From contig NZ_JAKFUM010000001.1 of the NCBI RefSeq assembly GCF_021732705.1, positions 48,126-112,125 on the forward strand: a stretch of DNA of 64,000 nucleotides. Direction: 5' to 3'. Made by a program: the position numbers and the translations under genes. The notes under the pieces were generated by a model. The model was not told where the DNA came from, searched no databases, and was given only the letters and a program-made list of their open reading frames with translations. How positions within the stretch are numbered: position 1 is the first letter of the stretch; every line of letters begins with the position of its first letter. The DNA comes from Nevskia sp. (lineage in GTDB: Bacteria > Pseudomonadota > Gammaproteobacteria > Nevskiales > Nevskiaceae). Shown here piece by piece: positions 44,014-51,346 of this stretch.

Positions 44014-45009
44014 ATGTCGCGAGTCGTCCGTTTCCACCAGACCGGCAGCCCCGACGTACTGCAGATCGAAGATCTGAGCATTGGCGCGCCCGGCCCGGGC
44101 GAGGTCAAGGTCAAGGTCGAGGCCATCGGCCTGAACCGCGCCGAGGCCATGTTCCGCGCCGGCGCCTATCTCGAAGCGCCGACCCTCCCGGCCCGCATCG
44201 GCTACGAAGCCTCGGCCATCGTGCTGGCGCTGGGCGAAGGCGTGACCGGCTACACCGTCGGCGAAGCGATCAGCGTGATCCCGGCGTTCTCGATGAACGC
44301 CTACGGTGTCTATGCCGACGAGGCGATCGTGCCGGTCTATGGCCTGCGCAAGCGGCCGGCAGGACTGAGCCCGGTCGACGCCGCTGGCGTCTGGATGGCC
44401 TACCTGACGTCGTGGGGAGCGCTGATCGAGATCGCCGGGCTGAAGGCGGGCGAGGCGGCGATCATCACCGCCGCGTCGTCGAGCGTCGGCATCGCCTCGA
44501 TCCAGACCGCGAATGCCGTCGGTGCCACGTCGATTGCCGTGACCCGCACGCGTGCCAAGGTGGCGGACCTGAAGGACGCCGGCGCTGCGCACGTCATCGT
44601 CACCGACGAGCAGGACCTGTCGGCGGAAGTGATGCGGATCACCGGCGGGAAGGGCGCTCGCGTCGCCTTCGACCCGGTCGGCGGCCAGCAGCTGATGAAG
44701 CTCGCCGAAGCGGCAGCACCGGGCGGCATCATCATCGAATACGGCGCGCTGTCGACCGAAGCCACGCCGTATCCGCTGTTCCTGTCGCTGCTGAAGGCGC
44801 TGACCATTCGCGGCTACACGCTGTTCGAGTTCAACGGCGCCGCCGAGCGTCTGGCCACCGCCGAAGCCTTCATCCTCGCGGGCCTCAAGGCCGGCACGCT
44901 GAAGCCAGTGATCGCGAAGACCTTCCCGCTGTCGCAGATCGCCGAAGCGCACCGCTATCTCGAATCGAACCAGCAGTTCGGCAAGGTCGTGGTGACGACG
45001 GACGCCTGA
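44014..45009 (+). CDS. Quinone oxidoreductase-like zinc-independent MDR dehydrogenase
   Basis: A 331-residue medium-chain dehydrogenase/reductase. MSRVVRFHQTGSPDVLQIED and EVKVKVEAIGLNRAEAMFR at the N-terminus match the quinone oxidoreductase subgroup. The NADP-binding region is GEAAIITAASSSVGIASIQ, with Ala/Ser in place of the usual Gly-rich motif. No structural zinc cysteines are present. It probably reduces quinones or enones with NADPH. Ribosome-binding site gagagga precedes ATG. A strong terminator follows. Confidence 0.88.
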   Translation: MSRVVRFHQTGSPDVLQIEDLSIGAPGPGEVKVKVEAIGLNRAEAMFRAGAYLEAPTLPARIGYEASAIVLALGEGVTGYTVGEAISVIPAFSMNAYGVYADEAIVPVYGLRKRPAGLSPVDAAGVWMAYLTSWGALIEIAGLKAGEAAIITAASSSVGIASIQTANAVGATSIAVTRTRAKVADLKDAGAAHVIVTDEQDLSAEVMRITGGKGARVAFDPVGGQQLMKLAEAAAPGGIIIEYGALSTEATPYPLFLSLLKALTIRGYTLFEFNGAAERLATAEAFILAGLKAGTLKPVIAKTFPLSQIAEAHRYLESNQQFGKVVVTTDA

Positions 45010-45023
45010 TTCGGCGCCGGACG

Positions 45024-45064
45024 TGAAAAAGCCCGCCGGTTCGCCAGAACCGGCGGGCTTTTTT
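45024..45064. terminator. Strong terminator after the quinone oxidoreductase
   Basis: A perfect 12-bp stem gcccgccggttc/gaaccggcgggc with loop gcca is flanked by five A residues on the left and six T residues on the right, so it can work in both directions. It marks the left border of the lower-GC island. Confidence 0.93.
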
Positions 45065-45065
45065 G

Positions 45066-45868
45066 ATGAAGCGCGGTCGCGTGCGCGATCTGTGCTCACG
45101 CAACTGCCGGCGAATGTGATGCCAAAGGTACCGCCGCCCTTGCTATCCGCGGCAAAGCGTAGGCAAGCCTTCGAAACGCGATAGTGATGACTAATCTTCA
45201 GCGTGTGCTCGCTCTGTTGGACGCAGATGCAATGCGGCGGTGCGGTGTATCGAACAGCGCGTTTCTCGATGTCGCATTTTGCGAACTCCGCCCGGCTCCT
45301 GCAAAAGAAATCAGGTCCATCTTCCGTCGCAATCTGAAATTGCAGCCCGTGATCTGCGGCAACATCAGGGAACTCGACCCGAGCCGCGATGCAACGAACA
45401 TGCTCGGCTTGTCGGAAGAATCCCCCTCCACCCCCAGCTCTGAGCGGTGATCAACGCAGTCGCATCCGCGTTCAAGCGGAAGTTCAGGATGGCTTGACCG
45501 TCGAGTGAATCGTTCGCTTGGGTCACGCTTCTTGGATCAACCAGCCTTGGGTGAATCGCTGGGTGGCGTCGCGAGCTTTGAGGCGCGGTGAATGACGGCG
45601 CCTCAAGCCGTGCAGCAGAATTCTTTTTGAATCGGATTCCGGACCATAGTCCCGTTCTCGAACTGCGCCGTTGCATCCGAACTGCGAGCGGCTGCGTCCG
45701 ACTGGAGTAACAAATGAGTGATCTGCAAGCCACGACAGGCTGATCGGGGCAGTTGCTTGAGCACCGATCACCGCGTCTCGGCGCATCTGGCACGAACTGT
45801 CGGTGCGATCTCGCTACGTTCGTCAATACGTCGACACCTTCTCGAGGCGGTGTTCAGCCGACGGGCGC
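45066..45868. other. Gene-poor stretch at the left of the lipoprotein/patatin island
   Basis: About 800 bases of visibly lower GC and irregular third-position use. Several short frames exist; the longest, 45184-45450 plus (88 residues, MMTNLQRVLALLDADAMRRC), has no recognised family and an ordinary-looking composition, so I do not call it a gene. The stretch may be remnant DNA from an insertion. No inverted repeats of an insertion sequence and no integrase were seen. Confidence 0.45.
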
Positions 45869-45888
45869 AATGTGATCCGCATCACATT
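45869..45888 (+). promoter_or_regulatory. Perfect CRP/Vfr/Clp-type binding site
   Basis: AATGTGATCCGCATCACATT contains the full TGTGA-N6-TCACA consensus with matching AA/TT flanks. Its centre is about 108 bases before the lipoprotein ATG. A GATAAT -10-like sequence at 45949-45954 with a poor -35 would put the site near -82, a class I activation distance. Confidence 0.72.
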
Positions 45889-45986
45889 CGCGCGGCTTCT
45901 GATGCGTTCTTCATGTTCCCAAGCAAGCCTATTGCGCAGGTGCATGCGGATAATCGTCGACGGGCACACTGAAATGCGAGCCGTCG

Positions 45987-47303
45987 ATGGACACGAAAGT
46001 ACTTTTATCGGTCGTTCTGGTTGCGATTTCGATCTTGACTGGCGGTTGTTCAGTGTTGCCAGTGTCATCGCCACCATCGGAGCAGGAATTTGCACGGTGT
46101 TTGCTGGATAAAGACTTCGTACGAGCAAAGTTCGAGAGTCATTCGGGGCTCTCGATAGAACCCGTTCTTGATCCACGCCAGGTTGAATCCGCGATTCCCG
46201 TTGCATACTCGAGGCTGGCTCGCGCATTGATTGATGGCTATGCGCTGGTATTGACGGCGCCCGCAAAGTACGGGAAGGTTGATACGCGTCGTCCGCGGCC
46301 TGAAGTGCTGAGTCACGCAGAGTTGCGGAACATTGAGTGGACTCCTTTCATGCAGTTTCTGGACTGCTACGCGGGAGAGGTTGATCCAGTGAATTTCCAA
46401 GGCCGTCTGCTGCGCGGGCATATGCTGCTTGCGATGTTGACGCAGTACGTGGACTTTCTCATCGGACAGTCTCCTCCGGCGCAGCGTGCGCAGTACGCGC
46501 GGGAAGCCTTGCAATTGGTGGAAGCCGCAGAGCTTCAGTTGCGCTCAGGATCGGCCGCGATGATTGAATGGTCATCAATTGCTGACCTGCCCGATACCAT
46601 GTTGATGGACGAGGCAGCACTTCAGGCAGTGAAACAGGTTGAATCTGCCGATAAGCTCTACCTCAAGTCTAGCCGCTACTTTTCTGTGACACGGCGCGTG
46701 CTTAGCAGCCTTCAAGTCGCTGAGCTGGCGACGACGGTTGGCATCAGAAACGACTACTACTGGATCGGCAGTGTGCTCCGATCAATCGTGGCGGTTCCGA
46801 ATAACCCCACAGCAGTAGGCGAGATTGCGCGCAGTGCTGTCGATGGCCTTAAAGCGGCGTCGACATTGAACTTGTACAAGTCAGCATTTTTCGCGGGCGC
46901 ACAAGAGGATTTGTCAAAGCTGGAACTGGAAAGGAATCCGTCAATGAGAGCCATGTCGGCACCCGATGCAGTCAAGGAGTACTCGACGAAGTTTGCCCCT
47001 AGGCTGAGCGAATCGCTTGCCAAGGCTGATCGTATTGATGTCCGGAAGTGCACGGAGACTAGGGCAACGAAGTCACGAGAAAAGTCTGCTGCTTGCAAAG
47101 TGTCGCCGTTGGCATTCGCCAAGCAGGAACTTGGGTCGAGCGTCGGTGTGCGACTGTGGCTGGAATGGGACGCTCCGATGATCCGAGCCTGTGACAGCCT
47201 CGCAGCGTATGCCGGTCTCGACGAGGCGAACTGCATCCCAGGATGGTCAAGTTTGAAATCGCTCGTTCCCGAATCCGCTTACCAGCGCGGCGGCGTGCAG
47301 TGA
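45987..47303 (+). CDS. Uncharacterised lipoprotein paired with a patatin-like lipase
   Basis: 438 residues. The N-terminus MDTKVLLSVVLVAISILTGGC is a lipoprotein signal with Cys21 as the lipidated residue; Ser at +2 predicts outer-membrane sorting. The rest is mostly alpha-helical, with extra cysteines at about 38, 126 and in the C-terminal third (KCTETRATK, AACKVSP, RACDSL, ANCIPGW) that could form disulfides in the periplasm. I recognise no domain. Base composition is lower in GC and codon use less biased than in neighbours, suggesting transfer. Its end overlaps the patatin gene; a perfect CRP-type site lies upstream. A role as anchor, inhibitor or immunity partner of the lipase is speculation. 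Confidence 0.75.
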   Translation: MDTKVLLSVVLVAISILTGGCSVLPVSSPPSEQEFARCLLDKDFVRAKFESHSGLSIEPVLDPRQVESAIPVAYSRLARALIDGYALVLTAPAKYGKVDTRRPRPEVLSHAELRNIEWTPFMQFLDCYAGEVDPVNFQGRLLRGHMLLAMLTQYVDFLIGQSPPAQRAQYAREALQLVEAAELQLRSGSAAMIEWSSIADLPDTMLMDEAALQAVKQVESADKLYLKSSRYFSVTRRVLSSLQVAELATTVGIRNDYYWIGSVLRSIVAVPNNPTAVGEIARSAVDGLKAASTLNLYKSAFFAGAQEDLSKLELERNPSMRAMSAPDAVKEYSTKFAPRLSESLAKADRIDVRKCTETRATKSREKSAACKVSPLAFAKQELGSSVGVRLWLEWDAPMIRACDSLAAYAGLDEANCIPGWSSLKSLVPESAYQRGGVQ

Positions 47304-48550
47304 ATTGCGATATCCCGGGAGCGCTGCCAATCAGGAAACCTTTCCGAGTGCTGTCGCTTGATGGCGGCGGCCCTTGGGCATTGATTCAGGCAAGGGCACT
47401 TGCAGCGCTTTATCCGAATGAAACGGGTCGACAGATTCTGAGACGATTCGATCTTGCGGTGGCAAATTCGGGAGGCAGCATCACTTTGGCAGGGCTGCTC
47501 AAGGATTTGAGACCGGATGAGATCGCAGATTTGTTTTTGAAGCAATCCAATCGGAATCGATTGTTCGTTAGTTGGATGTGGCCTTTTCCTTGGCTTTCAC
47601 GTTGCTTCGAGGTCTTACCGCGGTGGCATGCGCGAAAGAAGCTGCCTGGCCTGATCAGCATCATGGATGAAGGGCCGAACAAAGTGGCGGATGTGTCGAT
47701 GCACGATATCCCCGCAATGTGCGGGCTCGATAACCTTCGATTGATGATTGTCAGCTTTGATTATTATGGAAACCGTGGCTATTTCTTTCGATCTTACTGT
47801 TCAAAACTGCAGACTGGCGCGTCGCAGTTTGTACCGACGCTTGCTGGAGCCGTGCATGCTTCGAGCAATGCGCCCGTAAGTTTTTTCGATGAACCTGCAG
47901 AGATTGCCCCGGCCAGAGGCAAGGAGACTCCTAGACGATTCTGGGATGGTGGTATTGGCGGCTACAACAATCCGGTTCTGCTCGGAGTCGTTGATGCAAT
48001 CGCGAACGGTGTGGCGCCGCGCGATATTCTTGCACTCAGCATCGGAACAGGAACCGTGTGGCGTCCTAGATACTGTGGTCCTGGTCTGCAGAAATCGGAG
48101 CGTCCGATTTATCGGGAAATGGCCAGACCCAGCGTGTTTAGAGATGTGGCGAAACTCGCGAAAGCAATACTCGGTGATCCACCGGACGCGGCATCCCTCC
48201 ACGCGCACGTAATCACGAGCGAGGGTATTGACGGCGCATTGCGGATCATAAGATTGAACCCGGTGATCCGTCCTGAAATGTCATGGGAAGACAGATGGTC
48301 GATCAGTGACATTTATGGCCAACTTGCGGGAAACCGTACCGCATTGGCAAACTTTCAGACGCTGTGCGAGATGCCGATGGATGCGGTACGGCAGCATGAA
48401 GTGGAATTGATTGACGCAGCCGCTTGCGCCTGGCTGCGGGACGCCATCCCGAACCAGCCGATTCGGCAGAACTCCGACACAGCCCAGTGCGAAATCGGAC
48501 ATGCGAGCTTTTCCGCCGCCCGACAAGCGTGGCTAGCGCAGGTGCCCTAA
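47300..48550 (+). CDS. Patatin-like phospholipase/acyl hydrolase
   Basis: 416 residues from GTG 47300, which overlaps the lipoprotein stop as GTGA; an ATG at 47243 would add 19 Arg-rich residues. Patatin features: oxyanion-hole loop LSLDGGGPW (DGGG 21-24), nucleophile Ser57 in AVANSGGSI (the first Gly of GxSxG is Ala), and catalytic Asp216 in WDGGIGG. ALSIGTGT follows as in other patatins. There is no signal peptide, so the enzyme is cytosolic unless exported by another route. A hydrophobic Trp-rich patch (FVSWMWPFPWLS, about 89-100) may touch membranes. It should hydrolyse phospholipid acyl chains. Lower GC than neighbours. No cyclase, VgrG or PAAR gene adjoins it. Confidence 0.82.
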   Translation: MNCDIPGALPIRKPFRVLSLDGGGPWALIQARALAALYPNETGRQILRRFDLAVANSGGSITLAGLLKDLRPDEIADLFLKQSNRNRLFVSWMWPFPWLSRCFEVLPRWHARKKLPGLISIMDEGPNKVADVSMHDIPAMCGLDNLRLMIVSFDYYGNRGYFFRSYCSKLQTGASQFVPTLAGAVHASSNAPVSFFDEPAEIAPARGKETPRRFWDGGIGGYNNPVLLGVVDAIANGVAPRDILALSIGTGTVWRPRYCGPGLQKSERPIYREMARPSVFRDVAKLAKAILGDPPDAASLHAHVITSEGIDGALRIIRLNPVIRPEMSWEDRWSISDIYGQLAGNRTALANFQTLCEMPMDAVRQHEVELIDAAACAWLRDAIPNQPIRQNSDTAQCEIGHASFSAARQAWLAQVP

Positions 48551-48593
48551 CGAGAGCCGTCGAATCGCGGAGATTGCTTGCATTTCGCCAACA

Positions 48594-49370
48594 CTACTTC
48601 TCGACGAACGCCCGCTCGAACACGTAGTCGCCCGGCTCTCCGATGCCGGGGCTGACGACGAAGCCGCGCTTGTCGAGCATGGCGCGGGTGTCGGCCAGCA
48701 TCGACGGGCTGCCGCAGATCATGCCGCGGTCGGTTTCCGGGTTCAGCGGCGGCAGGCCGATGTCTTCGAACAGCTTCCCGGATTCGATCAGATCCGTCAG
48801 GCGGCCACGGTTCTTGTATGGCTCGCGGGTGACGGTCGGGTAGTAGATGAGCTTCTCTTGCACCATCTCGCCGAGGAACTCGTCGTTCGGCAGGTCCTTC
48901 GTCAGGTAGTCCTGATAGGCCAGTTCACTGACCAGACGCACGCCATGGATCAGCACGACCTTCTCGAACGCTTCGTAGGTCGCCGGGTCGCGGATGATGC
49001 TCATGAACGGTGCGAGGCCGGTGCCGGTGCCGAACAGGTAGAGGTTCTTGCCGGGCTTCAGGTCATGGATGATCAGGGTGCCGACCGGCTTGTCGGAGAC
49101 CAGAATCGGATCGCCGACCTTCAGGTGCTGCAGGCGCGAGGTCAGCGGGCCATCCTCGACCTTGATCGAGAAGAATTCCAGCTCCTCCTCGTAGTTCGGG
49201 CTGGCGATCGAGTACGCGCGCATCAGCGGCTTGCCGTTGACTTCGAGGCCGATCATCACGAAGTGGCCGTTCTCGAAACGCAGGCCGGACGTCCGGGTCG
49301 TGCGGAAACTGAACAGACTTTCGTTCCAGTGATGGACGCGGGTGACGGTTTCGGAAAGGTACTTGGCCAT
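48594..49370 (-). CDS. fpr: Ferredoxin/flavodoxin-NADP+ reductase
   Basis: A 258-residue Fpr of the bacterial subclass I type. FAD is bound by RAYSIASPNYEEELEFF, NADP by LFGTGTGLAPFMSI and GSPSMLADTRAML, and the terminus is YVFERAFVEK. It moves electrons between NADPH and ferredoxin or flavodoxin. It starts 33 bases after the P450 stop on the same strand, so it is probably co-expressed and may be the P450's reductase; a ferredoxin gene is not present here. Fpr is also often tied to oxidative-stress responses. Confidence 0.93.
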   Translation of the reverse strand: MAKYLSETVTRVHHWNESLFSFRTTRTSGLRFENGHFVMIGLEVNGKPLMRAYSIASPNYEEELEFFSIKVEDGPLTSRLQHLKVGDPILVSDKPVGTLIIHDLKPGKNLYLFGTGTGLAPFMSIIRDPATYEAFEKVVLIHGVRLVSELAYQDYLTKDLPNDEFLGEMVQEKLIYYPTVTREPYKNRGRLTDLIESGKLFEDIGLPPLNPETDRGMICGSPSMLADTRAMLDKRGFVVSPGIGEPGDYVFERAFVEK

Positions 49371-49403
49371 GTGTCTCGAGCGCTGAAGCGGGCAAAAGGG
49401 GCG

Positions 49404-50804
49404 CTAGTTTAATCGTTCGAGCGTGATCGGCAGGCGGTCCTTCGGAATCGGCAGGCTGGTGAAGTCCTGCGGCATGACGTAGCCGTCGGGCACGGTGAAG
49501 CGGAAGCGCAGCAGCAGCTGATGCAGGATCGCCTTCACTTCCATCATTCCGAAGTGCAGGCCGATGCACTTGTGGGCACCGCCGCCGAACGGCGTCCACA
49601 GGAACGGGTGGCGCTTGTCTTCGGCGCGGGCCGGGCCGAAGCGCTCCGGGTCGAACAGGTGCGGCGCCGTCCACCATTCCGGCATGTGGTGCGTCATCCA
49701 CGCGCTGGTCGCCACCATCGCGCCTTTCGGCAGTCGCACGCCGTCGAATGCGCAATCGGTGGTGACGCCGCGCGGCAGCATCGGCACTGGCGCGGCGATC
49801 CGCAGCGTTTCCTTGATCGCGAGGCTGGTGTCCTCGAAGCGATCGAGATCGGCGAAGGTCAAGGCTCCGGGGCCGATCGCGCGGCATTCATCGCGCAGCC
49901 GCTCCTGCCACGCTGGCTGCCGGGCGAGCTGGTACAGGAGGTTGCTGAGGGTGATCGTCGACGTGTCGTGCGCGGCCATCAGCACGAAGATCATGTGATT
50001 GACGACGTCGTCGTCGCTGAACAGGTCGCCGTCTTCGGTGCGGGCTTCGCACAGGCGCGAGAACAGGTCCGGCCCCGGATTCGCCCGCTTGGCGGGCAGG
50101 GCCGCGCGGAAATGCCGTTCCAGCAGGCGACGGCCCTTGATCCCGGCATGCCAGCGACCGCCGGGCAGGTCGAACCGGATCAGTGACGTCGCCGCCTGCA
50201 CGGTGTCGAGGAAGGCGTCGTTGATGGCATCGGCATCGCTGCCGGGCTTCTGGCCGACGAACACCTCGCTGCCGATGTTCAGGGTCATCGACTTCAGGCG
50301 CTTGAACAGCAGGCACTGGCCCGGCCGCCAGGCGTCCAGCTCGCTGGCGATGGTGGCCTGCATGCGGTCGAAGTAGCCGAGCAGCGCGTCGTGCGCGAAC
50401 GCCGTGTTCATGATCCGGCGATGCAGGCGGTGCTCGTCGAAGTCGAGCAGCATCAGCCCGCGGTTGAAGAACGGGCCAATGAAGTAGGACCAGCGGGCGT
50501 TCTCGAACAGGTTGCCGCGGTTCTGCAGCACGAACTGGTTGGCATCCGGGCCGAACAGGAAATGACACTGGGTGCCGAAGGCGTCGATCTTCGCGACGGT
50601 GCCGTGGCACTCGTACAGGCGACGCAGGAAGGTGTGCGCGTCGCGGATGTAGGCGAGGCTGGAGCCGATCAGCGGCCAGCTTCGGTGATGCGGCGCTTCG
50701 CGCAGCGCTGCTGTGGAGGCGCCGGCCACCGCATCACGCGGCGCGGCAACGACATCCTCTGCGGCTGTGGCGTCGACCATCGACGCCGGACTAGTGTCCG
50801 TCAT
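49404..50804 (-). CDS. Cytochrome P450
   Basis: 466 residues. The I-helix oxygen-binding motif is AAHDTST (277-283), the K-helix ExxR is ETLR (332-335), and the haem loop FGGGAHKCIG puts the thiolate ligand at Cys413. The proline-rich hinge (APHHRSWPLIGS) comes near residue 38 without a clear membrane anchor. The sequence resembles the CYP51/CYP120/CYP26-like bacterial group more than the camphor type; the substrate could be a sterol, terpenoid or lipid, but that is a guess. ATG 50804 is chosen over longer frames because GAGGAG lies 10 bases before it. It forms a two-gene operon with fpr. Confidence 0.92.
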   Translation of the reverse strand: MTDTSPASMVDATAAEDVVAAPRDAVAGASTAALREAPHHRSWPLIGSSLAYIRDAHTFLRRLYECHGTVAKIDAFGTQCHFLFGPDANQFVLQNRGNLFENARWSYFIGPFFNRGLMLLDFDEHRLHRRIMNTAFAHDALLGYFDRMQATIASELDAWRPGQCLLFKRLKSMTLNIGSEVFVGQKPGSDADAINDAFLDTVQAATSLIRFDLPGGRWHAGIKGRRLLERHFRAALPAKRANPGPDLFSRLCEARTEDGDLFSDDDVVNHMIFVLMAAHDTSTITLSNLLYQLARQPAWQERLRDECRAIGPGALTFADLDRFEDTSLAIKETLRIAAPVPMLPRGVTTDCAFDGVRLPKGAMVATSAWMTHHMPEWWTAPHLFDPERFGPARAEDKRHPFLWTPFGGGAHKCIGLHFGMMEVKAILHQLLLRFRFTVPDGYVMPQDFTSLPIPKDRLPITLERLN

Positions 50805-50992
50805 GCGGCTGCTGCTCCTCTCGCGAATCATCGGGTTGTTCTGGTTATGGCGGCGCGCGACGATGTTGTCGCGCTGCCGGCAGCAGGCCGATTCGGGAAC
50901 GCGTCGCCAGCCGCTCCGCAGCGTAATTAACCAATCGGTAGATTGGCAATGCCAGCCGTGGACCGGTCGTCGCTTCGCAGGTCGTTGGGCAC

Positions 50993-51016
50993 AAAAAACG
51001 CCGCGTCGTGGCGGCG
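50993..51016 (-). terminator. Terminator of the tRNA-Glu gene
   Basis: A 6-bp stem cgccgc/gcggcg (50999-51004 with 51011-51016) followed on the minus strand by six T residues, 44 bases past the tRNA 3' end. Confidence 0.8.
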
Positions 51017-51059
51017 TTCGGTGCATGCCTCGGGAATCTGCTGCGTTTCGCGGCAGCTG

Positions 51060-51135
51060 TGGCGCTCCTACCCGGATTCGAACCGGGGTTAAAGCCGTGA
51101 GAGGGCTCCGTCCTAGGCCTCTAGACGATAGGAGC
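51060..51135 (-). tRNA. tRNA-Glu (anticodon CTC)
   Basis: On the minus strand a complete 76-base cloverleaf including the encoded CCA. The 7-bp acceptor stem is GCTCCTA/TAGGAGC, the D arm contains CGTCTAGAGG, the anticodon loop is CTCTCAC giving CTC, and the T arm is CCCGGTTCGAATCCGGG. It reads GAG, the dominant glutamate codon in a GC-rich genome. The main tRNA-Glu(TTC) must be elsewhere. Confidence 0.95.
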
Positions 51136-51151
51136 GTCGAGGCAGGCAGCG

Positions 51152-51157
51152 ATTATA
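51152..51157 (-). promoter_or_regulatory. -10 element of the tRNA-Glu promoter
   Basis: Perfect TATAAT on the minus strand 17 bases upstream of the mature tRNA 5' end; the -35 is weak. Confidence 0.6.
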
Positions 51158-51346
51158 CGGGCAAAGTTTCCGGGCGTGACGGTATGCCGCGCTCGGAATT
51201 GCGGGAGGATTGCGTGGACGATCCTGCTGAATGGCGGCGTCCTCGCGTAAACTTCGCTAGACAGGGCAGGCTTTGCGTGATCACACAGGTTCGCGCCGCC
51301 ACCCGAACGTCACCGAATTCCGCAATCCGAACTCCCGAGACCCGCC

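Noticed and set aside
45184..45450. 88-codon plus-strand frame as a gene
   Set aside because: No recognised family, no ribosome-binding site and no clear codon bias; left as part of the gene-poor region.
47300..48550. Patatin as a CBASS (CapV) effector
   Set aside because: No cGAS/DncV-like nucleotidyltransferase or ancillary CBASS gene is near; the partner is a lipoprotein.
45987..48550. Lipoprotein/patatin as a type VI effector-immunity pair
   Set aside because: No VgrG, PAAR, Hcp or adaptor gene adjoins, and the order (lipoprotein first) is not the usual one; kept only as a possibility.
51060..51135. tRNA-Glu as an integration site for an island
   Set aside because: No integrase, no repeated 3' tRNA end and no change of composition beside it; the low-GC island is 2.5 kb away.
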